The translations under genes and the position numbers were made by a program. This document shows positions 55,380 through 64,000 of a DNA stretch of 64,000 nucleotides, in pieces. How positions within the stretch are numbered: the stretch's first letter is position 1; each line of letters opens with the position of its first letter. Location of the stretch: assembly GCA_000729835.1 (NCBI GenBank), contig JFHB01000034.1, positions 164,062 through 228,061 on the forward strand, read 5' to 3'. The notes under the pieces were generated by a model. It was not told where the DNA came from and did not search any database. It worked only from the letters and a program-made list of their open reading frames with translations. This DNA comes from Atkinsonella hypoxylon. Its lineage: Eukaryota > Ascomycota > Sordariomycetes > Hypocreales > Clavicipitaceae.

Positions 55380-56300
55380 TCACTCCTTCACGGATATAGT
55401 GAACTGATTTCTTGTCGCAGGTGAACTCAATATGTCCCCCTGGCCCTGGGTGTCCTGTTCATTGTTCTTACCCGGATCTATCTCGTTCGTCTGGGAACCG
55501 AAATGTCGAACAACGAGCCAAGCGGGCTCGACTGATACCGCCCACAGACCGAAATTGATGTAAACACTACCTACCTGTGCTATAACAGTGATGGATGACA
55601 CACCATAACTCACAGCTTGCCCCGCTGACTCACTCCCTCTAAGCAAGGCAGCATATCTAACTATATCGTCATTGTTGCCTGCGAGGTTATGAATAATGTA
55701 ACATCTTGCGACTGTCAGTGTCTTGAAAGCAACTGAAGATGGGTCCACGAACTTACAGATACATATAGTTTAGCTGAAAGCCTAACGTGAGAAAGACAAA
55801 GACCAAAAATGCTGCAGCAAAGCCAGAGTCTGACCAGTCGTAAGTTGGTTGGGTTTTCCGGAAGCAGGTCACGAGGATGGTTGCCCAAGTCCACCAGACT
55901 CCTTGGAGCGCGATGATAAACCAGAAAGATGCCCATGCCCGCAGCTTCACGGAGAGCCCAGGACAATCAAGAATCGTCTGTGATAGAAGCATTAGTCTTG
56001 TATTTCACCCCTCTTGTTACCACAACTTACTCCCAAGAGGTTTCCTCCTATAGCGGCGATGATGCCTGAGAGGAAAGACCCAAGTGCTCTTGAACGGACA
56101 GAGAACCAGACTGATCATGTTAGAACAATTGTTGGATTGGGAAGACTGCTTACTCACGAGATAGGTACGTGAAGTAAACTGCTTCCGCGAAGACGCCCTG
56201 GCCGATAAATGGTAGAATAAGGAGAAACTTCTTGTTAAAGAAGAGCCTCGTGGTCCGGATGAAGATACAGTGTCGCGACTCGTCGATACTAGCACGTCAT
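55380..56300 (-). pseudogene. 5'-truncated UNC93-like (MFS superfamily) membrane protein
   Basis: Reading four segments of the complement (about 56158-56300, 56031-56110, 55757-55977, 55380-55704) across three GT-AG introns keeps one frame and yields the C-terminal half of a fungal UNC93-like transporter: RLFFNKKFLLILPFIGQGV and EAVYFTYLS, then SLWFSVRSRALGSFLSGIIAAI, then FWFIIALQGVWWTWATIL and AAFLVFVFLTLGFQLNYMYL, then the family motif RYAALLRGSESAGQAVSYG and a hydrophilic tail. Roughly five to six transmembrane segments remain of the usual eleven or twelve. Upstream the frame meets a TGA, and neither an in-frame ATG nor the N-terminal half is found before the next gene. The remaining splice sites and frame are intact, so the loss may be recent, or a short functional form may exist. 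It is next to a flavin monooxygenase. Confidence 0.7.
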
Positions 56301-56474
56301 CGACGCCGAGCCACTGGTAGTTCAAACGGCAATACCATTGCGTGCACGTTTTGCAGGGATATGTGAGGAGAAGAGACCTTTCTGGATTCGGACGCCATTC
56401 ATATACTAAATGGATACTGGTGAAATGATGCGAATCAGAATTTGATTTCCATCTTTCTTGGATGTGTTTCTAAT

Positions 56475-58390
56475 TCAAGGCACTTCCTGCCAGCTCTCAT
56501 ATAGATCTTCCAGTCCAAACTCCCCTGGTTTATGCAAATACGACGTCATGTCCGAATTCGAGTCTACTTCCTTGCTAGTCTTGCCATTGCCAAAATACCA
56601 GGTGAACCTATTGCCACCGTCTGCCAAATACTCATAATTAAAGTCTTCCCACCTGGGTTCCTTCCTTACAACACTCAGGTGTGCCGCGCTGCCTGGCCAA
56701 ATACCGTGGACTCGGCCGCCACGTATTCCTCCGTTGTACCATGAGCTACAGTTATCTGAAAGCACCGTGGTGGCAAAGAAGGCATCGCAGTATTGGACAA
56801 AGTCATCTGCAGCCTTTGTATCCGCATCAATAGACTTGATGCCTTCTCTGGACACCTTACGTAAAATTTTAGCAAAGTAGGTTACTTGTGTTTCCACAGC
56901 ATGGGGAACCGTTCCCGAGAGTCCGGTGCCATGCGGACCATGCAAGAACAGTAAATTGGGGAATCTGGGAGCGGCAACTCCAAGATAAGTATACGGGAAA
57001 CCGTGATCCCCGTCTGTCTTCCACAATTCACCAAGGTTTCTGTCTTGGGCAATAATTGGAAAGGATGGAATCAAGTCGGAGCGTGATCCTGTGGCACAGA
57101 TGATAGCATCGACAGCCCGATGTTTGCCATCCTCAGTCTCGATGCCTGATTCTGTGAAGCGGCGGATCCTAGTGCGGATGTATTCTACATTGTCCTGAAC
57201 AATTGCCTCTACATAACCTGGTCCCGGGGTCAAACGGCGACAGTTTGGCGAGAAATCCGGCAATAAATGCTCCACGAGCTCTGGTTTAGCAGCCAGTCGC
57301 TGTGTCATGGTTTTCGTGAAAGTTGACCTCAGATCCGAGTTATCAGAGCTTCCTCTAAAGATAGTATCAAACCTTCGCCAATATTTATCTTCCAGTGACT
57401 TGCGGAACTTCAAGTATGACTCCTCATCGTCGAAATCCTTTTGTTCTTTATTGGGAATTGGTTGAGCCTCCAGTGTCCTGTCGTCTCCGGCCCAGCTAGT
57501 TGCTATCCACGTTTTGCTGCGAGCATAATGATCAAGTCGAGAAACTTGCTTCTGCAGATTTGCGACGACTTGGATTCCACTGGCGCCATTTCCAATGACG
57601 GCTATCGATTTTCCAGTTGGGTCGAATGAGGCATCCCAGTTCGAGGCGTGTCTCAAATGTCCCTTGTAGTCGGATAGTCCTGGGATGTCGGGCAGTTTCC
57701 AGTCATTGAATCTCCCTGTGGCTAAAATGACAAAGTCAAATTGCGGACTCGAAAGTGCTTTTGTTGCTTCATCCACAACACTTAAAGCCCAAACACCGCT
57801 GGAGGACCGCCAGGTAGCTGCCTCGACACGATGACGAAACTTGACATAACTGTAGACATCGTACTTGCGGGCTACTGACTGCCAGTAGTCCCTTATCTCC
57901 GCCCCTGGGGCGAATTTATCTGACCAGTCCTTCTTAGGTGCGAATGTCGACTGGTACACATGTGAAGGTATGTCGCAACACACGCCAGGGTAGATATTTT
58001 CCAGCCAAGTACCACCCTACGTTCAATCCAAAATTAGCTTATGAGAGTGCGGAGCGGTAAAGCAGAAGGAGACGAATTTACAAAATCATGGTTCTTTTCA
58101 TAAATGGTCAACTGAATGTGAGGCACTTTGGCAGGCAACAAGATTCCAGCAAGGATTCCAGCCAAGCCTCCGCCAATAACTGCGACCCTGAGAGAACGGG
58201 GTTCGTCAATGAACCTATCCACAAGCGAAATTTGGGGATTTGCATAAGAGAACTTGGGAATTTCTTTCGGTTCTGTCACCGCAGTCGGCTCGTCTCCATT
58301 CAACGAATTCTTTGCTGGGTAGGGTAACGATCTTGCGCCATGCGAGTGGCCAGAATCGACAAGGGGCATTTCAACCAGCAGATTTGCCAT
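56475..58390 (-). CDS. Flavin-containing monooxygenase, Baeyer-Villiger type
   Basis: FAD/NADPH enzyme that inserts oxygen next to a carbonyl or oxidises soft heteroatoms. Two exons on the complement, 58082-58390 and 56475-58016, with a 65-base phase-0 intron; 616 residues, normal for fungal BVMO-like proteins. The FAD Rossmann motif GGGLAG is at about 73-78, the GGTW block opens exon 2, the BVMO fingerprint FxGxxxHxxxW(P/D) appears as YKGHLRHASNWD at about 220-231 (Tyr replaces Phe), and the NADPH Rossmann motif GNGASG is at about 245-250. The second ATG motif IICATGSRSD is also present. The N-terminal ~65-residue extension is typical for the fungal group. Substrate is unknown. It neighbours a truncated transporter and an acetyltransferase, hinting at a decayed small gene cluster. 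Confidence 0.9.
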
Positions 58391-59372
58391 TGGGGAGAGG
58401 TCTTGGCATGGTCGTCTGGATGAAATGCTCAGTCGTCGTCGTGAGACTGCCGCTACTTATGCTGGCCGGGCAATGCTGGCGACTATTCTGCCTTGCAAGC
58501 CGCAGAATGTCGCCATAAAAGCACGTAAGGACACCCCACAATCACACCATCCGTCTAGTCAAAGCACAGAAGTGCAAACATCCTACACGCATCCGGTTCG
58601 TCCAACCGTGTCCTCTTCCGACGGATCGAAGCCAGAGTGGGATTCTGCCGATCGAACAAGATTGGCACTCACTGCACGAGATGGCAAATTGCTGTCAAGT
58701 CGTTGTCGCTGTGTTCGACCGGACGCCAAAAGTCAAAGGCATCCATGAGGGCATCGATGGTCAAACAACGCACTTGATTGCAAATTTGTGGACGGATATA
58801 TTAACAAGTCTAGCTTGACTTGACTCGGCCCTGGTGCTGACTCAAAATAGCATGCTTCGTTGCCAGCATAAGTCATGTGCCGCTCACCAGTGGTAGGGCA
58901 AATGTAATTGCATCGGGTTAGAGATCTGACTTCGGGGAAGAACCACCATTGTGAACCTCAACTTTGCACATTTCAGGGAACTTGATTGCTCATCTCCCTT
59001 GGATATCGTTCTGGAGCTATCGTTGAAGGTCACGGCAAGGACAGGACACCAAGTCATGACAACGACTCCGATTCCGAGGGAACATTCACCCCTTTTTCTG
59101 GCTGCCAAATTAAGGAACAACATTGCCAACCCGATAGCACAGCGACATAACGACTAGCAGTGAATGGAAGTCAATCCAGGAGCCCTTGAAAAACTTTCTA
59201 TTCGTCTCATTGGTGCTGGGAAGAGATGGCTGTGCACATGTAGCGTTGGGGTGAGATGGATCCAACCGGTCTTGGCGAATTATTCAAATATTTCCTGTGC
59301 CTAAGCGAGACCCGAGCATTGGCGCACACACGACCATCGCGGCAGTCTTGGCTTGTTGCAGGGATAATACTG
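58391..59372. other. Intergenic region
   Basis: 5' flank of the monooxygenase. A few open frames are present (58425-58748, 58884-59129) without a domain or codon pattern that would support a gene. Confidence 0.4.
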
Positions 59373-59732
59373 GGGGATACAGTAAATCTCAGGTCCAGAC
59401 CATGTGTGCATTGGTCCAGAGCGGAGCCAGAGCGGGTGTAGATTTAGGCAGAATAGCATATGCTAATTACACAGTATTAATTTCTAAGCAAGAGATCTAG
59501 AGTCTAGAGCGTGCATTTCTATAGCACTATACTACTAGATATTCGTGTATATACTACGAAATATAAAAATGTGAATTCGCACTAATACACTATGCATTCT
59601 GCATATACTTAGCATATACCGAGCATATACTAAACTCTTTACTGCCTGCTATTTAAGCTAAAAATACACCCTGTTTGGCTCCGCTCTAGACCAATGCACA
59701 CATGGTCTGGACCTGAGATTTACTGTATCCCC
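59373..59732. mobile_element. hAT-like MITE, copy 2, inverted relative to copy 1
   Basis: A 360-base element bounded by GGGGATACAGTAAATC and its inverted match GATTTACTGTATCCCC. The inner order of motifs (TGTAGATTTAGGCAGAATAGC near the left end; AATACACCC near the right end) shows it lies in opposite orientation to the copy at 49306. Terminal repeats of about 45-60 bases match well. No clear target-site duplication was found, so it is probably older or its flanks have changed. It ends about 260 bases upstream of the secreted-protein start at 59993. Confidence 0.88.
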
Positions 59733-59992
59733 GAGTTTTTCTTATGTCAAGACGCATGGGACTTAGCGAGACCTGGGAAGACCTGGCTCAGCTGCAGTAA
59801 GGCCGTCTATTATTATTGCCGCCAAGCATATAGGCTGCAAGGGAGAGAAAAGCATAAAAAGTGCGTATTCCTCTTAGTCTTAGGCAAAGGGAAACAAAAC
59901 TTTATTGTACATTTTAAATAATTTTATATATAACTTTTCAAATTATTCAGACAAAAACACCTATTGTTATACTCAAACTCCTATCTTGCACT

Positions 59993-60442
59993 ATGTTCGG
60001 CAAAGCAAAGGCTTTCTCGGCGGCCCTGGCGCTAGCTCTGGCGCTTGCCGGAGCCGTCTCGGCAGAAATATATCTCAACATGACGAACCTATGCGACTTC
60101 AAATTGAGCGTCTTTCCGGTCAGTATGGCGACCGAGAAACCTCCAGGCAATATTATCCCGGAAGGAGAGTCTTACTTGGAGGCATTTTCACAGGACGTTG
60201 AGTTCAACGTCCGCGCGCTAAAAATCGTTAGCGACCGTGGCTTGTTCCGTGACCCGGTGTACTCCCTATTGGCCTACAACCTAAACAAAGGCTGCTTCCG
60301 GTATACATTCATCAACGGTTTTGAAAGTCCTTTCCGCGCTGTAAGGTTACTCGATGCCAGACAGGAGCAGGATGAGAACGGAACGGTGACAGGAGGGAAC
60401 TGCACGAACATAGGCCTCACCATATTCTTCTGCGGACGTTAG
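59993..60442 (+). CDS. Small secreted protein, Bys1-like (thaumatin-like small fold), effector candidate
   Basis: Single exon, 149 residues. A clear signal peptide (MFGKAKAFSAALALALALAG then AVSA) leaves a mature protein of about 125 residues with four Cys (NLC, KGC, GNC, FFC), enough for two disulfides, and N-glycosylation sites (NMT, NGT, NCT). The pattern of an N-terminal strand ending in NxC(D/S)F, a central EGESYLEAFS, a LKIVSD strand, a DPVYSLLAYNL strand and a C-terminal Cys resembles the Bys1 family of small secreted fungal proteins, but similarity is weak. The function is unknown. Upstream is a MITE; downstream is a RIP-degraded repeat. This kind of setting is common for host-interaction genes. 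Confidence 0.75.
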   Translation: MFGKAKAFSAALALALALAGAVSAEIYLNMTNLCDFKLSVFPVSMATEKPPGNIIPEGESYLEAFSQDVEFNVRALKIVSDRGLFRDPVYSLLAYNLNKGCFRYTFINGFESPFRAVRLLDARQEQDENGTVTGGNCTNIGLTIFFCGR

Positions 60443-60912
60443 GAGAACACAGTCTATCTCAGGCCCAACCTATAGGCACGCAAATAATGCACTGGAGTTT
60501 TCATATATTGTACTGGACCTAACGAAATCGAGATTGGTCACTTTTGGTGGGTTCTACACATAAAAAAGTATGCGCAATAGCGCTAAAAGTGCGTTTTTTA
60601 AGTTTTTTTTTTTCCTTTTTTTTTTTTTGCAAGAGATTGAGACAACAGCTATTGCTAGCGATGTACAGTAATTCTGATATAAATAAAGTAGTTATTGTTG
60701 ATCAAGACACACTAGTTGACTAGTACCTCTACGTTCTAATACACAAGCGGAAAACCTTACTAGGTTGTCCTAGTTAGATAAAAAAAACCTCCTATGCTAC
60801 CTAAATACATTATCTATAATAGTTCTCTCCCCTAAATACCAGTTTTACACCCTAGTTCTCTACCTTCTATGTATTCCAACTTTCTTCTAGCTTTTAGTAC
60901 CTTCAAGCTACC
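60443..60912. other. 3' flank of the secreted-protein gene
   Basis: Transition from normal composition to AT-rich repeat. Two long T runs are at 60607-60614 and 60619-60628. No gene was recognised; an open frame on the minus strand (60832-61023) runs into the direct repeat and is not called. Confidence 0.45.
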
Positions 60913-61430
60913 TGTTACGGTGGGATCTAACGTGGGTTTGTCGGAAGTGACAATAGGTTGTCGGATTCGATAGGTTATGTAATAATTCGTAAGAGGAGTT
61001 GTAAGAGCTTCTGTAAGGAGCATTTAGTAATAGTGTTCTAGTGAATAATAGTTGCTAGTTTAATCTAACTACCTAAGTGTTGCTTCTAACTACTTATATA
61101 TAATTGCAGTTATATACACTAGTGACCTATAGGTCTATAGGATTATTCTGTAATAAGTGCTGCTTCTACAAAAAAGATTAGCTGTTCTAGCTGTTCTAAA
61201 ATTAATTATTAGTTGTTAAAAGGTATATTAAATTAAACTAAATAACTTATTAATCTAGCTATTATAAAAGGCGCAGAAAGGTAGTTATTGTTTTATTGCG
61301 TAAGTATATATTATTGTTATTATAGTGTAATCTGCAATATAGGTTGCTATATTTATGCATTTTTCTCTATACACTTATAATGCCTAAATTACACTTATAA
61401 TTTAGTAACTATTAAATCTATATATTAAAT
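60913..61430. repeat. Left direct repeat (probable LTR) of a RIP-degraded retroelement
   Basis: Begins TGTTACGGTGGGATC and matches the sequence starting at 63474 for at least about 515 bases in the same orientation. Differences between the two copies are mostly C/T and G/A transitions (for example GGATCTAACG against GGATCCGACG), as expected of RIP. The true right border cannot be fixed because the other copy is cut by the window end. Confidence 0.75.
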
Positions 61431-63473
61431 TAATAGATTTCCTTAAACCTAATAGAGCGTTAAAGCTTATTCTATAACCTATATATAAGTAAAGTTGCAT
61501 AAAATTATTCTAGACAATATTAAATCCTATAAATTAATCTTATATAATAAAGCTAATTTATTGAATCTATATAGTATATTCCTTATGCAAGATTGTTCTA
61601 TATAGTGTTAAAAGTATTAAAAATTAATCTATATTAAAGTAAATTTTCTATTAAATCCCTTTAGTGTATTTCTTTATATATATACAGCTTATTTTAATCC
61701 TTAAGCATTAGTAATAGCAGTAAATTGTTAGTTAGTTATAGTAAGCTGTTAATTCTCTCTAGAAAGTAAAGCTAAAGGATATTCTTAGCAGCTTTAAGAA
61801 GAGTTTTACTTAAGAGGCATTAGTCTTACGCTTAATAGGTGTTTTTACTAGTTTATCTATAGCTAACCTCTTAGTTAGTATTTTTACCTTAGTTAGCATT
61901 AGCTTTACTATAGAAGGTATCTTTTATAGAATTAATAAAGAGAAACACATTAAAGATAAGTTAATTAATATAAACTAAGCACTTTTTCTACATTAAATAG
62001 TGCTAAATCTATTACTAAAAAGGCTTTATATAGTAATAAGCTAGTTAGCTAAGCGTTCTAAGAAGCCTATATAAATATAGTTAATTTTATATTGTAAGTG
62101 TTTACTTTCTGCCTATAGTATATTAATATTACTAGCAACCTTTAGTAAGGTTTTATTTTTATTAATAACATTATTAATACCTTTATTAAATTAACTTATA
62201 CTATTTAGTTAGTTATATATACTATAAATAGCAGCTTATAATTTATTAAACTACTTATTAAATAGACCTCCTTTAGCCTTTATTTTAACTTAGTTAATCT
62301 TTTTATTTAACTTATTAATTTTAGTAATATAGAGGTTAAGTTGCTTCTATATAGCGTTACTACCTATAGAAGTATCCTTAAGGTAGACTTTAATTATTTC
62401 TTTAGTGTTAAATTTATACTTCTTCTAAAGAAAACTATTACACTAGCTCTAGAATTACACCTTAGCTAATAGAATAAAGAGTAAGTTTATACAGCTAATA
62501 CTAGCTAAGGCACCTATAATAGTGCTATTAATTCTACTAAATTTATTAGAGAAGTAAATAGTAAGTAATACTACCTATAATAGTAAACTAGTAAATAAAT
62601 CTACAGTAATAGTTTCTTTACCTCTTTTTACTATATTACTACTGTAGTATATAGTAGCTGCTGCTTTTGCCTATATTTTGCCTTTTCTAGCTACTTTAGC
62701 GTTACCTATAAATGCCTTAGCATCCTTACCTTTATATTGCTAGTTCTAGTGCTTTACTTTATAGTTATTATAAATCCTAAAGATATATATTACTATATTC
62801 TACTAGAGTAAGTAATATATATTGTCTTTAGAGACCTTAATGCTAGTTTTATTTATTATACTGCCTTTAAGGGTAAATTTATAGGTATAAGTATAGATAG
62901 TATTTTCTATATTCTATACCTTTTCTTTAGCTCTATTAGTGTAGTAATACTAACTATAGTCTTCTATAATAGGCTCTATATTAGTAATATTAATATTATT
63001 TTTAATTTCTATAGAAATAGCGCTAGAGATAAACTTATTAACTTTTAGGGTGCCTTTAGCACTTTTAGGCCTACTAAAAGTGCTATATAAATAGTAGAAA
63101 TTAAGTAATATAAGATAAGTTTTAATATTATTTAGCTCTATAGCTACTATATTACCTTTATAGTTATATTCTTGCTTTTTAAACTTAAAACCTTTACTCT
63201 TAACGTTAAAACTATTATTATAATTAATATATATATTAGAAGCAATATATTCTTCTTTAGGTTTAAATAGTAGTAGTATTATAGCTTAAGTGTAGTTACT
63301 GTTGTTGTTCTCTTCTTAGAATAAGCTATCTAGGTTTACTAAAATTAATAATTCTAAACTACTAGAAGAAAAGAATAATAGTAGTAAATTTTCTACAGAA
63401 GGGATAGAAAGAGCTAGAAGTAGCTCTATAGAGGCTAGCTAGTTCTATAACCTATAGGAATTTACTCTATAGG
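61431..63473. mobile_element. Internal part of RIP-degraded element
   Basis: About 2.0 kb of very AT-rich DNA dominated by TA, TTA and TAG words, with stops in all six frames and no open frame of note. At this length between the direct repeats it is either a non-autonomous (TRIM/LARD-like) retroelement or a deleted LTR retrotransposon. No reverse transcriptase or integrase motif could be recognised. Confidence 0.65.
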
Positions 63474-64000
63474 TGTTACGGTGGGTTACGGTGGGATCCG
63501 ACGTGGGTTTGTCAGAAGTGACAATAGGTTGTTGGATTCAACAGGTTATATAATAATTTGTAAGAGGAGTCGTAAGAGCTTCTGTGAGGAGCATTTAGTA
63601 ATAGTGTTCTAGTGAATAATTGTTAATTGTTTAATCTAACTACTTAAGTGTTGCTTCTAACTACTTATATATAATTGCAGTTACGTGCACTAGTGACCTA
63701 TAGGTCTATAGGATTATCCTGTAATAAGTGCTGCCTCTACAAAAAAGATTAGCTGTCTTAGCTATTCTAAAAATTAATTATTAGTTATTAGAAGGCGTAT
63801 TAGATTAATCTAAATAACTTATTAATCTAGCTATTATAAAAGGTGTAGAAAGGTAGTTATTGTTTTATTGCATAAGTATATATTGTTGTTGTTGTAGTGC
63901 AATCTGTAGTGTAGGTTACTATATTTATATATTTTTCTATGCACTTATAATGCCTAAATTACACTTATAATCTAGTAACTATTAAATCTATATATTAAAT
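63474..64000. repeat. Right direct repeat (probable LTR), cut by window end
   Basis: Starts TGTTACGGTGGG, with a ten-base local duplication TTACGGTGGG, and then follows the left repeat to the last base of the window. It keeps more C and G than the left copy. Confidence 0.75.

Noticed and set aside
61431..63473. Reverse transcriptase or transposase gene inside the AT-rich block
   Set aside because: Stops are frequent in all six frames and no conserved motif could be read through the mutations.

Overview
The window looks like nuclear DNA of a filamentous ascomycete, most likely a Sordariomycete of the order Hypocreales. The reasons are short 50-130 base introns with GTRNGT donors, CTRAC-like branch points and YAG acceptors, single-gene transcription units on both strands, protein sequences that read as Hypocreales-type orthologues, and an AT-rich, stop-riddled repeat block at the right edge that looks like repeat-induced point mutation (RIP). 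The species was not identified.

Left part, about 1-22.7 kb, is mostly housekeeping and gene-dense: long-chain acyl-CoA synthetase (+), a Doa4-type deubiquitinase (-), ESCRT-0 subunit Vps27 (+), an intron-bearing tRNA-Leu(CAA), an Xpt1-like phosphoribosyltransferase (+), an oxidoreductase-like mitochondrial protein (-), an uncharacterised coiled-coil nuclear-looking protein (+), DPM3 (-) and an aminotransferase-V / Moco-sulfurase-like enzyme (+). Doa4-type deubiquitinase and Vps27 are divergent neighbours that act in the same endosomal sorting pathway.

Middle part, about 22.7-45 kb, is accessory in character, with long intergenic stretches, microsatellites and homopolymer runs: a bHLH regulator (+), a GPI-anchored HsbA-like surface protein (-), then a run of four minus-strand genes (isopenicillin-N-synthase-like 2OG oxygenase, a second oxygenase of the AsaB/GA4-desaturase type, a cytosolic-type methionyl-tRNA synthetase, and an isocitrate-lyase/PEP-mutase-superfamily lyase) followed by a divergent DUF1275 membrane protein. 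The synthetase differs from the usual eukaryotic sequence at normally conserved positions and sits among metabolic genes; one reading is a target-type self-resistance copy in an undescribed small biosynthetic cluster.

Right part, about 45-60.5 kb: a Sln1-type hybrid histidine kinase (-), an AIM6-like phosphodiesterase family membrane protein (-), tRNA-Glu(CTC) (-), a GNAT acetyltransferase (+), a 5'-truncated UNC93-like transporter remnant (-), a Baeyer-Villiger-type flavin monooxygenase (-) and a small secreted Bys1-like protein (+). Two copies, in opposite orientation, of one hAT-like miniature transposon lie upstream of the kinase and about 260 bases upstream of the secreted protein. From about 60.9 kb to the end is a RIP-degraded element flanked by direct repeats (probable LTRs); the second repeat runs off the window.
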